Shown piece after piece: positions 52,940 to 61,874 of a stretch of 64,000 bases of DNA; within the stretch, counting starts at the first letter, position 1; the number at the start of each line of letters is the position of its first letter. The translations under genes were made by a program, and so were the position numbers. This stretch comes from Bacillus sp. EB106-08-02-XG196 (GTDB taxonomy: Bacteria; Bacillota; Bacilli; Bacillales; Cytobacillaceae). Location: assembly GCF_013396335.1 (NCBI RefSeq), contig NZ_JABWSY010000017.1, forward strand, positions 1-64,000. Reading direction: 5' to 3'. The notes under the pieces were generated by a model, which saw nothing but the letters and a program-made list of their open reading frames with translations, made no database searches and had not been told where the DNA came from.

Positions 52940-54208
52940 ATGAAGAAACAAGGTGGTATTTTTTACGGATGGTGGATATTGGTAGCAGGCTTCATGATTA
53001 TGACTTTTTTATATGCTCCTATTGCAAACTTAATCTCACTATTTACTAAGCCTGTTACAGAAGAACTTGGATTTGGACGAGCAGAGTTTACCTCGTATTA
53101 CACGATAATGGCTACAACGGCAATGATTACAGCTCCAATAGCTGGCAGATTAATGAAAAAAATGAATATTAAATTGTATATGACTATATTTACCATTATC
53201 GGTGCAGGGGCATATGTAGGGTTTTCATTTGCAACCGAACTCACTCATTTTCTAATATTTGCAGTACCAATGGGTATGGCCCTAGCAGGGGCTGGATTAA
53301 TTCCTGTCTCCGTTCTTATAACAAATTGGTTTAATGCAAAACGCGGCTTAAGCTTAGGGATCGCCTTATCGGGAACTGGTTTTGGCGCGATGATTCTCAG
53401 TCCTTTAGTTACTTGGATCATAACAGCATATGGATGGAGAACGGCTTACTTAACTATTGGGATATTAATAGCGGTCGTTCTCGTTCCATTGATCATCTTT
53501 GTTATAAAATTAAGCCCAGCTGATAAAGGTCTATTACCACTAGGCGAAGAAAAAACTTCAAGTAATAATGCACCTAAGAAAGCATTAGTCGGATTAACTC
53601 AAAAGGAAGCTTTCAAGTCAGTATCATTTTGGGCTCTTTGCTTAGGGATTGTTGTAGGGGGAATTGTTGTTAATAGTATGATTCTTCACTTGGTCCCTTA
53701 TTTAACGGATATTGGCACCCCGCCCCAACGAGCTGCATTACTATTATCTTTGGCTGCATCGATGGTAATCGTTGCCAAACTATTAGTCGGAAGACTGTAT
53801 GACAAGTTAGGATTAATTAAAACACTGACCTTTATCGTTGCATCAGATATCATATGTTTTCTATTTTTAATGAAAGGAAACTTATTAATCCCTGGCATCC
53901 TTTATACCGTATTTGCTGCATTAGGCTCAACAGCTGTTACGGTAACACCCGCCTATCTTACAGCAGCCCTTTTTGGGGAGAAAGATTACAGCGCAAAATA
54001 TGGAATAGTTGCTTTATTTACATCATTAGGTGCGGCTATAGCCCCAATAGTATCAGGATTAATTTATAATATTAATCATTCCTATGGATTACTTATAAAC
54101 ATATTAATTGGACTTGCAATCGTGGAGTTTTTATTATTATTCATTGCAATTAAAACGAAACCAAAGGCTTCTTCGGATATGGATATTGAACAAAAGGAAG
54201 CCGTGTAA
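52940..54208 (+). CDS. MFS transporter, OxlT/monocarboxylate type
   Basis: 422 residues with 12 hydrophobic helices. It starts GGIFYGWWILVAGFMIM, the pattern of the OxlT/MCT-like major facilitator group, and has NWFNAKRGLSLGIALSGTGFG between helices 4 and 5. It probably imports the organic acid or acyl-amino acid used by the flanking amidohydrolases. GGGG before ATG serves as binding site. Confidence 0.88.
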   Translation: MKKQGGIFYGWWILVAGFMIMTFLYAPIANLISLFTKPVTEELGFGRAEFTSYYTIMATTAMITAPIAGRLMKKMNIKLYMTIFTIIGAGAYVGFSFATELTHFLIFAVPMGMALAGAGLIPVSVLITNWFNAKRGLSLGIALSGTGFGAMILSPLVTWIITAYGWRTAYLTIGILIAVVLVPLIIFVIKLSPADKGLLPLGEEKTSSNNAPKKALVGLTQKEAFKSVSFWALCLGIVVGGIVVNSMILHLVPYLTDIGTPPQRAALLLSLAASMVIVAKLLVGRLYDKLGLIKTLTFIVASDIICFLFLMKGNLLIPGILYTVFAALGSTAVTVTPAYLTAALFGEKDYSAKYGIVALFTSLGAAIAPIVSGLIYNINHSYGLLINILIGLAIVEFLLLFIAIKTKPKASSDMDIEQKEAV

Positions 54209-54289
54209 CATCGATGATATTCTAAAATGATAACGATACTCTGCCTTTATGGCAGGGTATTTCTTCAAATGAAAGGAAGGAGCAGTATA

Positions 54290-55534
54290 ATGACTACTAC
54301 TGTAACAAATATGGTTAATTTTTTTGAGGAATCAAAGAAGTATGAAGAACAAATCATTAAAGATCGCCGTTATTTACACCAATACCCAGAGATTGGTTTT
54401 GATCTTCCCAACACTCAAAAGTACATTCGAGAACGTTTGGATGAAATGGGGATTGAAAATAAGCCATGCGGTGTTGTTCCTGAAGAAATTACAAAGAAAT
54501 ATGTGAAAGCAGGATTTTCCGAACAAAAAAATTGTACAGGCGTTGTGGCTACTATTGGCACTGGTGAGCCTTGTATCCTCCTTCGTGCCGATATGGATGC
54601 CCTGCCGCTGGAAGAAGAATATGAATCCGAATATAAATCGAAGAATCTTGGAAAAATGCATGCCTGCGGTCATGACTCCCATGTGGCCATGCTATTAGGC
54701 GCTGCCCAAATGTTAAAGGATCATGAAGATAAACTACAAGGAACCGTTAAATTAATGTTTCAACCCGGTGAAGAATGGGGCTATGGTTCTAAATTAATGA
54801 TTGATGATGGGTTACTAGAAAATCCTAAGGTGGATGCAGGGTTTGGTATACACATTATGCCTGACCAAGAAGCTGGCATGTTATCCGTACACAAAGGAAC
54901 ATTAACTCAAGCCATGGATACGTATATTGTCGAGATTCAAGGGAATGGCGGGCATAGTTCACAACCACATAAAACCATTGATGCGAATATGATTATGAAT
55001 CAATTATATACAAGTTTAAACTTATTATATACGCGTGAAGTGGATCCACGAGCCAACGTGACCTTCTCAATCGGGGCAATGAGCGGTGGTACTGTGACAA
55101 ATATTATCCCTGATAAAGCAGTTTTACAAGGAAATATGCGCAGCTTTGACCAACAATCCAGAGATCATATGTGCAGCCGAATTCCAGAAATGATTGATCA
55201 TGTAGTGAAAGCATGGCGTGGAGAATATAATATTGTTGATTTCCATACACCCACTACCCATAATGACGCAGAATTTATTGATGAAATTATGCCTGCATTA
55301 GAAGCGGTTATGGGGAAAGAAAATATTACCGATTATGGGGCATTAAGCGGTTCAGAAGATTTCTCTCATATCTCTCAAGCCGTTCCTTCTGCATTTGTTG
55401 TTTTAGGCACTGGTAAAGAAGGAGAGCCGCCTGTTCACAATCCTCGCATGTACCAGAATGAAGATATTTTCAAATATGGTGCTGCCTTACACGCCAATGT
55501 TGCGATGGAATGGCTAAAAGCTCAAAGTAAATAA
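54290..55534 (+). CDS. M20 family amidohydrolase
   Basis: 414-residue zinc amidohydrolase, second of the cluster. Motifs LRADMDALPLEEE, HACGHDSHVAMLLG, QPGEEWGYGSK and GSEDFSHIS. The N-terminus RRYLHQYPEIGFDLPNTQ is typical of the family. Start at ATG 54290 because GGAAGGAG stands seven bases upstream; the frame opens at 54227 without such a signal. It differs clearly from the paralogue at 51744, so probably a different substrate. Confidence 0.88.
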   Translation: MTTTVTNMVNFFEESKKYEEQIIKDRRYLHQYPEIGFDLPNTQKYIRERLDEMGIENKPCGVVPEEITKKYVKAGFSEQKNCTGVVATIGTGEPCILLRADMDALPLEEEYESEYKSKNLGKMHACGHDSHVAMLLGAAQMLKDHEDKLQGTVKLMFQPGEEWGYGSKLMIDDGLLENPKVDAGFGIHIMPDQEAGMLSVHKGTLTQAMDTYIVEIQGNGGHSSQPHKTIDANMIMNQLYTSLNLLYTREVDPRANVTFSIGAMSGGTVTNIIPDKAVLQGNMRSFDQQSRDHMCSRIPEMIDHVVKAWRGEYNIVDFHTPTTHNDAEFIDEIMPALEAVMGKENITDYGALSGSEDFSHISQAVPSAFVVLGTGKEGEPPVHNPRMYQNEDIFKYGAALHANVAMEWLKAQSK

Positions 55535-55570
55535 AAGTTATACCAACAAGTACAGAATCAAGTTAAACTA

Positions 55571-55618
55571 AGTAAAGAGCGAAGTATTTATACTTCATTC
55601 TTTACTTTTTATATTTTT
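55571..55618 (+). terminator. terminator of the amidohydrolase-MFS operon
   Basis: AGTAAAGA-GCGAAGTA and TACTTCAT-TCTTTACT pair as a hairpin followed by TTTATATTTTT. Confidence 0.82.
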
Positions 55619-55640
55619 ATGAAAGAGGAGAGGTGTCGAA

Positions 55641-57326
55641 ATGGAAAGGGAAAATCCTAATATTCAAAAGGAATCTAATTTAACAGGTGAGGAATTAGCC
55701 ATTCTAGCATTACCCATCATTCAATCATATAAAGTAGACTCAAAACCTTATCTATGGACTATGGATGAATCAACGAGATTTGTTATTCCAAATACAGAAG
55801 AATACTTAAAGAATTCAAGACTTAAAGAGGTTGTAGAATTGGTATCGGCTGAGTTTTTAGAAAAGAATATCCCTGCCAATTTAGAAATTAATAAACTATA
55901 TGCCGAAAAAGCAGAAATAGGGCCTCAAGATATCGTTATCACTTTAGATAAAAACAGTTCAATTTCAAAAAATAGTAATAGTGAAGAAGCTTACAAAATT
56001 GAAATTGGGGCTGAGGGAGTAAAAATAGTTGCTGCATCAGAAAATGCTGCTATGTATGCATTACGGACAATACAACATCTCATGATTACGAATAAAAATA
56101 GTTTAGTTTATGGAACGGTCATTGATTATCCCGATTTACCAGAACGGCGTGTTCATGTTGATATCGGTAGAAAATTTATGTCAAAGGATTGGATTATTCA
56201 ACATATAAGAGAACTATCTTACATAAAAATGAATACCTTGCAGCTTCACTTTTCAGAAAACCTCGGATTTAGGATTGAAAGTGATGTGGATCCGACAATT
56301 GTTTCACAAAATGGGTATTTGAAAAAGGCAGAAATAAAGGAAATTCTAACCGAAGCAAAAAAATATGGAATAAATATCATACCTTCTTTAGATACACCGG
56401 GACATGTTGAACATATATTAAAAGTCCATCCAGAATTTGGACAAGTGGATAAAAACGGCAATAAAAGTAAAGTAGCAATAGACGTAATAAATCCTGATGC
56501 TATTGATTATATAAAAAGCCTTTATAATGAGTATATGGAACTATTTGAAGGTTCTACAGATTTTCATATAGGCGCTGACGAATATATGGAATTCGATAGA
56601 CCACCATTTACCGCTGATTATAAGGAAGTTTTAAATGACTATGCACATGAAACACTTGGAGAAGGCTTTACATGGAAAGATGTAATAGCTACTTATATTA
56701 ACATAATAGCAGCCCATGTATATGATGGTGGGTTTAAACCAAGAATTTTTAATGATGGCATTTATTATGGAGAAAATGATTTAGATGAGCCAAAGCAGCA
56801 AATAAAAATGCATGATTACATTGGTATAGATTTCTGGTCGCAAATGAGTTGGAATCCAAGTATTGCAAACCTTCATACATTTATAGAAAAAGGACATAAA
56901 GATATTTATAATCTAAATGCAGGTTATTTTTATTACGTATTGAGAAATGATATGCCAATGGATGGACGTAAACAACATTCATTTGATTTTTTAGATCAGG
57001 ATGAAAGAATTTACAATGATTGGACACCAGGAAAATTTGATCAAAATACAGTTGACGATCATTCAGATTTTATTAAAGGAGCATCTTTAGCTATCTGGAA
57101 TGATAATCCAGACCTAGTGGGAGAAGACCTGATAACTGAAGATATCGCTAAAGAATTACGTTCCTTAGCAACAAAATCTTGGAATACTAAAAGTAATGAA
57201 GTAACTAACTTTCATACATTTGTAGAAAACCACCAAAGGTTAGGAAATGTGGCTGGATTTGAAAAAGGTAGTGAATTACCTGAAATCCAACCTGCATCAC
57301 TTATAGGTGACGTTAGCATTAAGTGA
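55641..57326 (+). CDS. glycoside hydrolase family 20 beta-N-acetylhexosaminidase
   Basis: 561 residues. An N-terminal alpha/beta GH20b domain (about 60-160) is followed by a TIM barrel (PERRVHVDIGRKFMSKDWI, NTLQLHFSENLGFRIES, IPSLDTPGHVEH) with the catalytic pair Asp 313-Glu 314 in FHIGADEYMEF. No signal peptide or lipobox, so the enzyme looks cytoplasmic and would act on imported aminosugar oligosaccharides. AGGAGAGG precedes the ATG. Base composition appears more AT-rich than its neighbours, possibly a sign of transfer. A terminator separates it from the amidohydrolase genes. Confidence 0.9.
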   Translation: MERENPNIQKESNLTGEELAILALPIIQSYKVDSKPYLWTMDESTRFVIPNTEEYLKNSRLKEVVELVSAEFLEKNIPANLEINKLYAEKAEIGPQDIVITLDKNSSISKNSNSEEAYKIEIGAEGVKIVAASENAAMYALRTIQHLMITNKNSLVYGTVIDYPDLPERRVHVDIGRKFMSKDWIIQHIRELSYIKMNTLQLHFSENLGFRIESDVDPTIVSQNGYLKKAEIKEILTEAKKYGINIIPSLDTPGHVEHILKVHPEFGQVDKNGNKSKVAIDVINPDAIDYIKSLYNEYMELFEGSTDFHIGADEYMEFDRPPFTADYKEVLNDYAHETLGEGFTWKDVIATYINIIAAHVYDGGFKPRIFNDGIYYGENDLDEPKQQIKMHDYIGIDFWSQMSWNPSIANLHTFIEKGHKDIYNLNAGYFYYVLRNDMPMDGRKQHSFDFLDQDERIYNDWTPGKFDQNTVDDHSDFIKGASLAIWNDNPDLVGEDLITEDIAKELRSLATKSWNTKSNEVTNFHTFVENHQRLGNVAGFEKGSELPEIQPASLIGDVSIK

Positions 57327-57348
57327 CAATACGTGGACATGGTGGACA

Positions 57349-57413
57349 TGGGGACGGTTCTTATGGTTTAAATAAAGCTATTTGTTGCCACAAGAACCGT
57401 CCCCGCGGTCCCA
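57349..57413. repeat. GGGACGGTTC palindromic repeat, copy 4
   Basis: ATGGGGACGGTTCTTATGG and GCCACAAGAACCGTCCCCG in the same orientation as the three copies at 33.5-35.7 kb; it follows the GH20 stop codon. Confidence 0.85.
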
Positions 57414-57465
57414 AGACACAACAGGATACAACCGCCCAATGGGTTAGTTGCCTTCTTTTAAAGAT

Positions 57466-58401
57466 TTAAGTGTTCTTAATTTTAGCTAATCGAACAAAGT
57501 TTTCATCTCTTCGTTTAATTTTCTGTTGAACTTCTTCATGGTCTGCATATGTAAATAACCCACTACCTGTTTTGGTTCCTAGATTTCCACTTTGAACTTT
57601 TTCCTCAACAAATGCTGGAACCTTTACCTCTTGTGATAATTCTGGGGCAAGATTCTCCACTACACTCTTCCAAATGTCAAGTCCCCCAAAATCAGCAGTT
57701 TCTAAAGGACCAATAAATGCCCATCTGAATCCTGGACCATCTGTAATGGCTAAATCAATATCCTCCGGAGAAGCAATCCCTTCATTTAATAAATAAAAAG
57801 CTTCACGGACTAGTGCTGCTTGCAAGCGATTGGCAATGAAACCAGGGATATCCTTTTTCAGAACTACTGGTTTTTTCCCTATACTTTTCAGTACTTCTAC
57901 AGTTCGGTCAATCATTTCTTGTGCCGTATCAGGTCCCTTCACCACTTCCACTAACGGAACAATCTGTGCTGGATTAAAGAAGTGGGTGATAATTAATCGG
58001 TCTTTCTTCTGAAGTCCTTCTGATAATTGTCTTAGTGAAAATGTCGAAGTATTAGAGGCAATAACGGTATCTTCCTCGATTAATTCTTCCAATTGTTTGA
58101 ACAAGCTAAATTTAATATCTAAATTCTCTGAAGCAGCTTCGGTAACAAAGGATGTATTCTTAACACCCTCTTCTAAATCAGTCGTTGTAAAAATATGGGA
58201 CAGTGCGCTTTCTTTATCCTCTTCACCAATAATTCCCTCATCAATTAGCATATTTAAATTCGTTGAAATTCTGGTGACCGCATTAGATAAAAATTCAGCT
58301 TTTATATCATATAAAAAAACATCATATCCTGCCTGTGCATATAGTTGAGCAATTCCATGCCCCATTGTACCTGCACCTAATACAGTAACTTTTTCAGACA
58401 T
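57466..58401 (-). CDS. 3-hydroxyacyl-CoA dehydrogenase family protein
   Basis: 311-residue NAD-dependent dehydrogenase. Rossmann motif GAGTMGHGIAQ, SNTSTFSLRQL, the catalytic-region THFFNPAQIVPLVEVV and the C-terminal PGFIANRLQAALVREAFYLL. Members include 3-hydroxybutyryl-CoA, L-carnitine and L-gulonate dehydrogenases; the sequence alone does not decide. It stands alone, on the opposite strand to the GH20 gene. GGTGGGA precedes the ATG. Confidence 0.88.
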   Translation of the reverse strand: MSEKVTVLGAGTMGHGIAQLYAQAGYDVFLYDIKAEFLSNAVTRISTNLNMLIDEGIIGEEDKESALSHIFTTTDLEEGVKNTSFVTEAASENLDIKFSLFKQLEELIEEDTVIASNTSTFSLRQLSEGLQKKDRLIITHFFNPAQIVPLVEVVKGPDTAQEMIDRTVEVLKSIGKKPVVLKKDIPGFIANRLQAALVREAFYLLNEGIASPEDIDLAITDGPGFRWAFIGPLETADFGGLDIWKSVVENLAPELSQEVKVPAFVEEKVQSGNLGTKTGSGLFTYADHEEVQQKIKRRDENFVRLAKIKNT

Positions 58402-58508
58402 AAGTATCCCACCTTGGTCAATATTTTATTAATCTATTTTTTATTTTACTATAAATCTGTTAAACTCTATTAATTGCATAATGCATCATCCGACATCCGA
58501 CATTTTCA

Positions 58509-58967
58509 TCAAAATGGTAAGTCCTCATCTTCATAACGCCATTCAGAAACAACCGGCTTTTCTTGCGTATCGACTTTCCCCATTAATTCCCTGCTGAGGA
58601 CGCGCTTAACTGGTAGAACCCTATCGAACTTCTTCTCATATAGATCCCGAATCCATACTTTTACAGGTGCTTTCCATTGCTGATTAGGTGCAGGGATATT
58701 TTTAATTAAACTCTTTGGTGTCATCCCCAACTCCTTAGCCATTTGTATATCAGTCTCATTCAACCGGCATCGTTTTTTTGCCTCTGCCCAAGCTTGTGAA
58801 TTCTTTTTTGTTGCCATCGCCCTATCCTCCTGCTGTATTGCCGTTCTCAAATCAACAATCACTGAAATTTCCTCAATAACTCTTTCTTTTCCTCTTGTGT
58901 CTAATTTTAAAGCCTCCACTAAGACACACCGTTCTGGAAAATGCTTACGAACTTCAGACTGGTTCAT
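58509..58967 (-). CDS. uncharacterised ORF, possibly two fused small genes
   Basis: 152 codons. From residue 51 it reads as a self-contained 102-residue protein (MATKKNSQAWAEAKKRCRLN, AKELGMTPKSLIKNIPAP, WIRDLYEKKF) of a type I recall as a stand-alone hypothetical protein in Firmicutes, and its ATG at 58817 has AGGAGG eight bases upstream. The first 50 residues (FPERCVLVEALKLDTRGKERVIEE) look like the start of another small Bacillus protein family that normally continues further. The ATG at 58967 has only a weak binding site. A deletion may have joined the two. Function unknown. Confidence 0.65.
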   Translation of the reverse strand: MNQSEVRKHFPERCVLVEALKLDTRGKERVIEEISVIVDLRTAIQQEDRAMATKKNSQAWAEAKKRCRLNETDIQMAKELGMTPKSLIKNIPAPNQQWKAPVKVWIRDLYEKKFDRVLPVKRVLSRELMGKVDTQEKPVVSEWRYEDEDLPF

Positions 58968-59101
58968 TTTTACTTTTATATTTATTATATCATCGATACC
59001 TTTAAAAATTTTTCCACCATTTTTACTAGATTCTTTTTACGACAATATTCTTCCTACTAAGTAGAGATAATCACAGGTTTGACAGCATTTAAAGGTTTTC
59101 T

Positions 59102-59149
59102 AATCAATCGTTTGGTTAATACCAATTCAACTAATTAAACGTTTAATTA
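59102..59149. promoter_or_regulatory. palindromic operator-like sites
   Basis: AATTAAACGTTTAATT (59133-59148) is a perfect 16-bp palindrome; TAATCAATCGTTTGGTTAAT (59101-59120) is a looser relative 30 bases away, and AATTAATCGTTTAATT (59305-59320) a third. TetR-type repressors use sites of this size and symmetry. Confidence 0.45.
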
Positions 59150-59390
59150 AATACCGACTAAACCCTTTTAACAAAAGAATTTTTGGCTGTTTTCAAGAGA
59201 ATTTATTGTCGTATAAAAATTGTGGTTGTTAGGAATTAACTTAAAACCTGACAATAGAAACTAACGAAATACACTTTTTAACAAATAGAAACAAATTTTA
59301 TACTAATTAATCGTTTAATTGAAAGTGCAGTAAACCCTTTCAGACCAGGATTCTTCCCGTTTTCAAGAAAAATTTTTTGTCGAGGAAAAC
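59130..59390. repeat. diverged direct duplication of about 87 bp
   Basis: Copy 1 (59130-59216) and copy 2 (59302-59390), 172 bases apart, share the palindrome, then TAAACCCTTT, then GTTTTCAAGA and an AATTT...TTGTCG ending. The 85 bases between them are AT-rich and carry no gene. The copies lie upstream of the minus-strand ORF ending at 58509 and may be duplicated promoter-operator units. Confidence 0.65.
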
Positions 59391-59573
59391 ACCTGTATTT
59401 CCCTATCGGTGAAACGATTGTGGAACTAATCTATGATCCAAAAATATCCGGGTGATGAGTAGGGACGCTATACGTCCTACCTACCAACCATCCTTATAAT
59501 TCGTGCCTGTCACTCCCCGAATAATCTTGTTTCACACAAGGTTCCCTAGATTATGAAGAAATGTTTAATTTTG
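59391..59573. other. gene-free stretch
   Basis: Nothing coding is recognised. It contains a small hairpin (GGACG-CTATA-CGTCC near 59464) and a GTGCCTGTCACTCCCC segment like scattered Bacillus repeats. Confidence 0.4.
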
Positions 59574-59617
59574 CCAAAAAAGCTCCTCGTATGTTCAATA
59601 AACTTATGAGAAGCTTC
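59574..59617 (-). terminator. hairpin terminator
   Basis: AAGCTTCTCATAAGTT and AACATACGAGGAGCTT pair and are followed on the minus strand by TTTTTGG. It probably ends the transcript of the sugar kinase gene at 59699, about 80 bases away. Confidence 0.75.
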
Positions 59618-59698
59618 TTAATTATTTTAGGATTTATTACATCATGCCACCCGTAGCGCATCTCCCCAGTTCAGCAGCATCATTGGGGAGGAGACTTC

Positions 59699-60673
59699 CT
59701 AATTTTGATTCTCTATAAGTTCCTCAACTTCCTTCTTTGTCGGCAGAGCAGAGATCGCTCCTTTTCCTGTTGTAGTGAGAGCACCGCAAGCATTGGCAAA
59801 TTGGAGGATAACGGCCTGGTGGTCTCGCAGTACTTCTTCAAGGTTTTCCGGATTTGCATGCAATTCTAGTATTTGATATAAAAATCTGCCAATGAACGCA
59901 TCACCTACTCCGGTTATGTCCACAGGTTCAACAGAGTATCCGCTCGATTTAAACTTTTGATCTATTAAAATCAAATCTGCTCCAGCAGCTCCCTTTGTGT
60001 AGACAACTGCCTTCACGTTTCCAACGAACAAAGATTGTATCGAATCCGACTCCTCTTTTATTCCCGTAATAAAACTAAGCTCTTCATCGGAAACCTTTAC
60101 GATATCTGCAGTCGGTAAAAATTCAAGAATTGCCCTACGGCAGTCCTCCGGATCTTCCCAAAGCGGAAGCCGCACATTTGGGTCAAAGCTGACCAAGCCA
60201 TCCGCAGCTGAAACAGCGGCAATCGCTTTTTTATGAGCCTGTTTCATCGGGCTTTCCACCAGATCAACTGAGCAAAAGTGAAGTATATCCCCCGCTTGGA
60301 ACCATGTTGGCTCGACCTCCTCCTCGCTTAACAGCAAATCAGCGGAAGGATTACGGTAAAATGAAAAGTCACGTTCCCCGTTTTCTTTTAACGAAACAAA
60401 AGCCAAGCCCGTATTCGCCTCCCTAGTCCGGTATACCTCGTCCGTCTCAACCCCGGCCTCGACTAGCCTTTCAACTAAAAAGTCGCCAAACGCATCCTTT
60501 CCTAATTTAGAAATCAACGCTGCTTTCTGCCCATATTTGGAAACGGCAGCTGCCACATTTGCCGGTGCTTCCCCAGGAGCTCTCTTAAAAGAGACAACAT
60601 CCTTTAAAGCCACACCTTTTTGAAAAGGGATAAAATCAATTAACACTTCACCAATCGTAAAAAGCTTTCCCAT
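59699..60673 (-). CDS. PfkB-family sugar kinase (fructokinase-like)
   Basis: 324-residue ribokinase-family kinase. N-terminal GEVLIDFIP, substrate region RAPGEAPANVAAAVSKYG, VSFDPNVRLPLW and the C-terminal catalytic motif DITGVGDAFIGRF with the general-base Asp. By length and motifs it is closer to fructokinases than to the shorter FrlD, but in this place it may phosphorylate a fructosamine or a sugar that feeds the SIS-domain enzymes. A 175-base gap with a terminator separates it from them. Confidence 0.87.
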   Translation of the reverse strand: MGKLFTIGEVLIDFIPFQKGVALKDVVSFKRAPGEAPANVAAAVSKYGQKAALISKLGKDAFGDFLVERLVEAGVETDEVYRTREANTGLAFVSLKENGERDFSFYRNPSADLLLSEEEVEPTWFQAGDILHFCSVDLVESPMKQAHKKAIAAVSAADGLVSFDPNVRLPLWEDPEDCRRAILEFLPTADIVKVSDEELSFITGIKEESDSIQSLFVGNVKAVVYTKGAAGADLILIDQKFKSSGYSVEPVDITGVGDAFIGRFLYQILELHANPENLEEVLRDHQAVILQFANACGALTTTGKGAISALPTKKEVEELIENQN

Positions 60674-60794
60674 TCTTTCACCTTGCCCAGCTAACTGATA
60701 TGAAAAAGATCAGCTGCTAACTCAAAAGCTAAAGACTCTGTCCGTACTTTTCATATTACAGGCAACATAAAAGAAAAGGTCTCCCAAAAGTACT

Positions 60795-60830
60795 ACAAAG
60801 AAGCGGCCAACACTATTGTGAAGGCCGCTC
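60795..60830 (-). terminator. terminator of the SIS-gene operon
   Basis: GAGCGGCCTTCACAATAGTG with TTGGCCGCTTC forms a GC-rich stem followed on the minus strand by TTTG. It lies just after the stop codon of the gene at 60848. Confidence 0.75.
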
Positions 60831-60847
60831 CCAAACCAATGATTCTA

Positions 60848-61861
60848 TTAAAATGGTACTTTTTTATAATATCTTCTCGTTGTCAGCGGGTGATTCCTTT
60901 GCTCTTCCAAGTGGCAGCTTACTCTCTCAAGTAACGCCGCAAAGACAATCGGAGAAACGAGACTACGCAGACCTTCGGAAATGCCCTCTAATGGATATTC
61001 CTTCGTATCAAAAATGGTTACTTCCTTCGAGTAATGTTCAGCAAATCGCTCGACTCTCTCCACTAGCTGACGGTTTCGGTCTTCCCCTTTTAGCAGAATA
61101 ATGCTCGTATCTTCTTCCACTAATTCCAAGGTACCATGGAAAAAATCAGAGGCATGAACCGGTCGTGTTTTAATCCACTGCATTTCTTCTAAAATACACA
61201 TGCCATAATAATAGGTTTGACCCCAATCGATTCCTGCCCCTGAAAGGATGTGGTACGGTGTATCTTTATGTTTGCGTGCAAACTCCGCCGCCCGCGGTTC
61301 TACCGCTTCTTTCACGGTAAGGAGGGAATTAGGTAGATGTCTCATTTCCTCAACAAATTGCTGATAGACTGGAAATTCATTCCGCTTATACATCAAACGA
61401 AACGCTAGTAAATAAGACTGGATATAGAACGATTCACAGGAGGTATCATCAGCCGCATAATTAACAAAAGTATAATCGGTTCCAATCGCTAACGGTGTAG
61501 CCGCATGCCCCACTAAGCTGACCGTTACCGCCCCTTTTTCTTTACAAAACGCCGCTGCCTCCACTGTTTCTTTGGTTGTACCAGACAAAGAAGGCAAGAT
61601 AACCAATGAATGTTCACCCAGGTGCTGATGATCCATTAACATCAATTCCGAAGAGATTTCAGTATAAACCGGCAGGCTGGAATGTGTTTTTAAAATATAT
61701 TCAGCCGGGCGCATCAGGATGACCGCTCCTCCAGTTCCAACAAAGAAAACATTTTCCACCCCTTTTTCTATCACCGAATCAATGACCTGATCGAATTCAT
61801 CCTTAAGAGATAAGGCACCATTTTGTATAGTTAAATATCTTTCCACATCAAAGTTAAACAT
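60848..61861 (-). CDS. SIS-domain protein, fructosamine deglycase-like (paralogue 3)
   Basis: 337 residues with two SIS domains: VFFVGTGGAVILM, SLSGTTKETVEAA and a C-terminal RNHPLTTRRYY. It keeps the Glu...His pair, 16 residues apart (EMQW...FFHG), which in FraB-type deglycases is catalytic. The motif before it reads HASDFFHG where the paralogues have Glu for Asp. Closest to the paralogue at 61875, so the two may form a heteromer or split alpha- and epsilon-linked substrates as GfrE and GfrF do. Confidence 0.85.
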   Translation of the reverse strand: MFNFDVERYLTIQNGALSLKDEFDQVIDSVIEKGVENVFFVGTGGAVILMRPAEYILKTHSSLPVYTEISSELMLMDHQHLGEHSLVILPSLSGTTKETVEAAAFCKEKGAVTVSLVGHAATPLAIGTDYTFVNYAADDTSCESFYIQSYLLAFRLMYKRNEFPVYQQFVEEMRHLPNSLLTVKEAVEPRAAEFARKHKDTPYHILSGAGIDWGQTYYYGMCILEEMQWIKTRPVHASDFFHGTLELVEEDTSIILLKGEDRNRQLVERVERFAEHYSKEVTIFDTKEYPLEGISEGLRSLVSPIVFAALLERVSCHLEEQRNHPLTTRRYYKKVPF

Positions 61862-61874
61862 GACTAGCCGCCTC

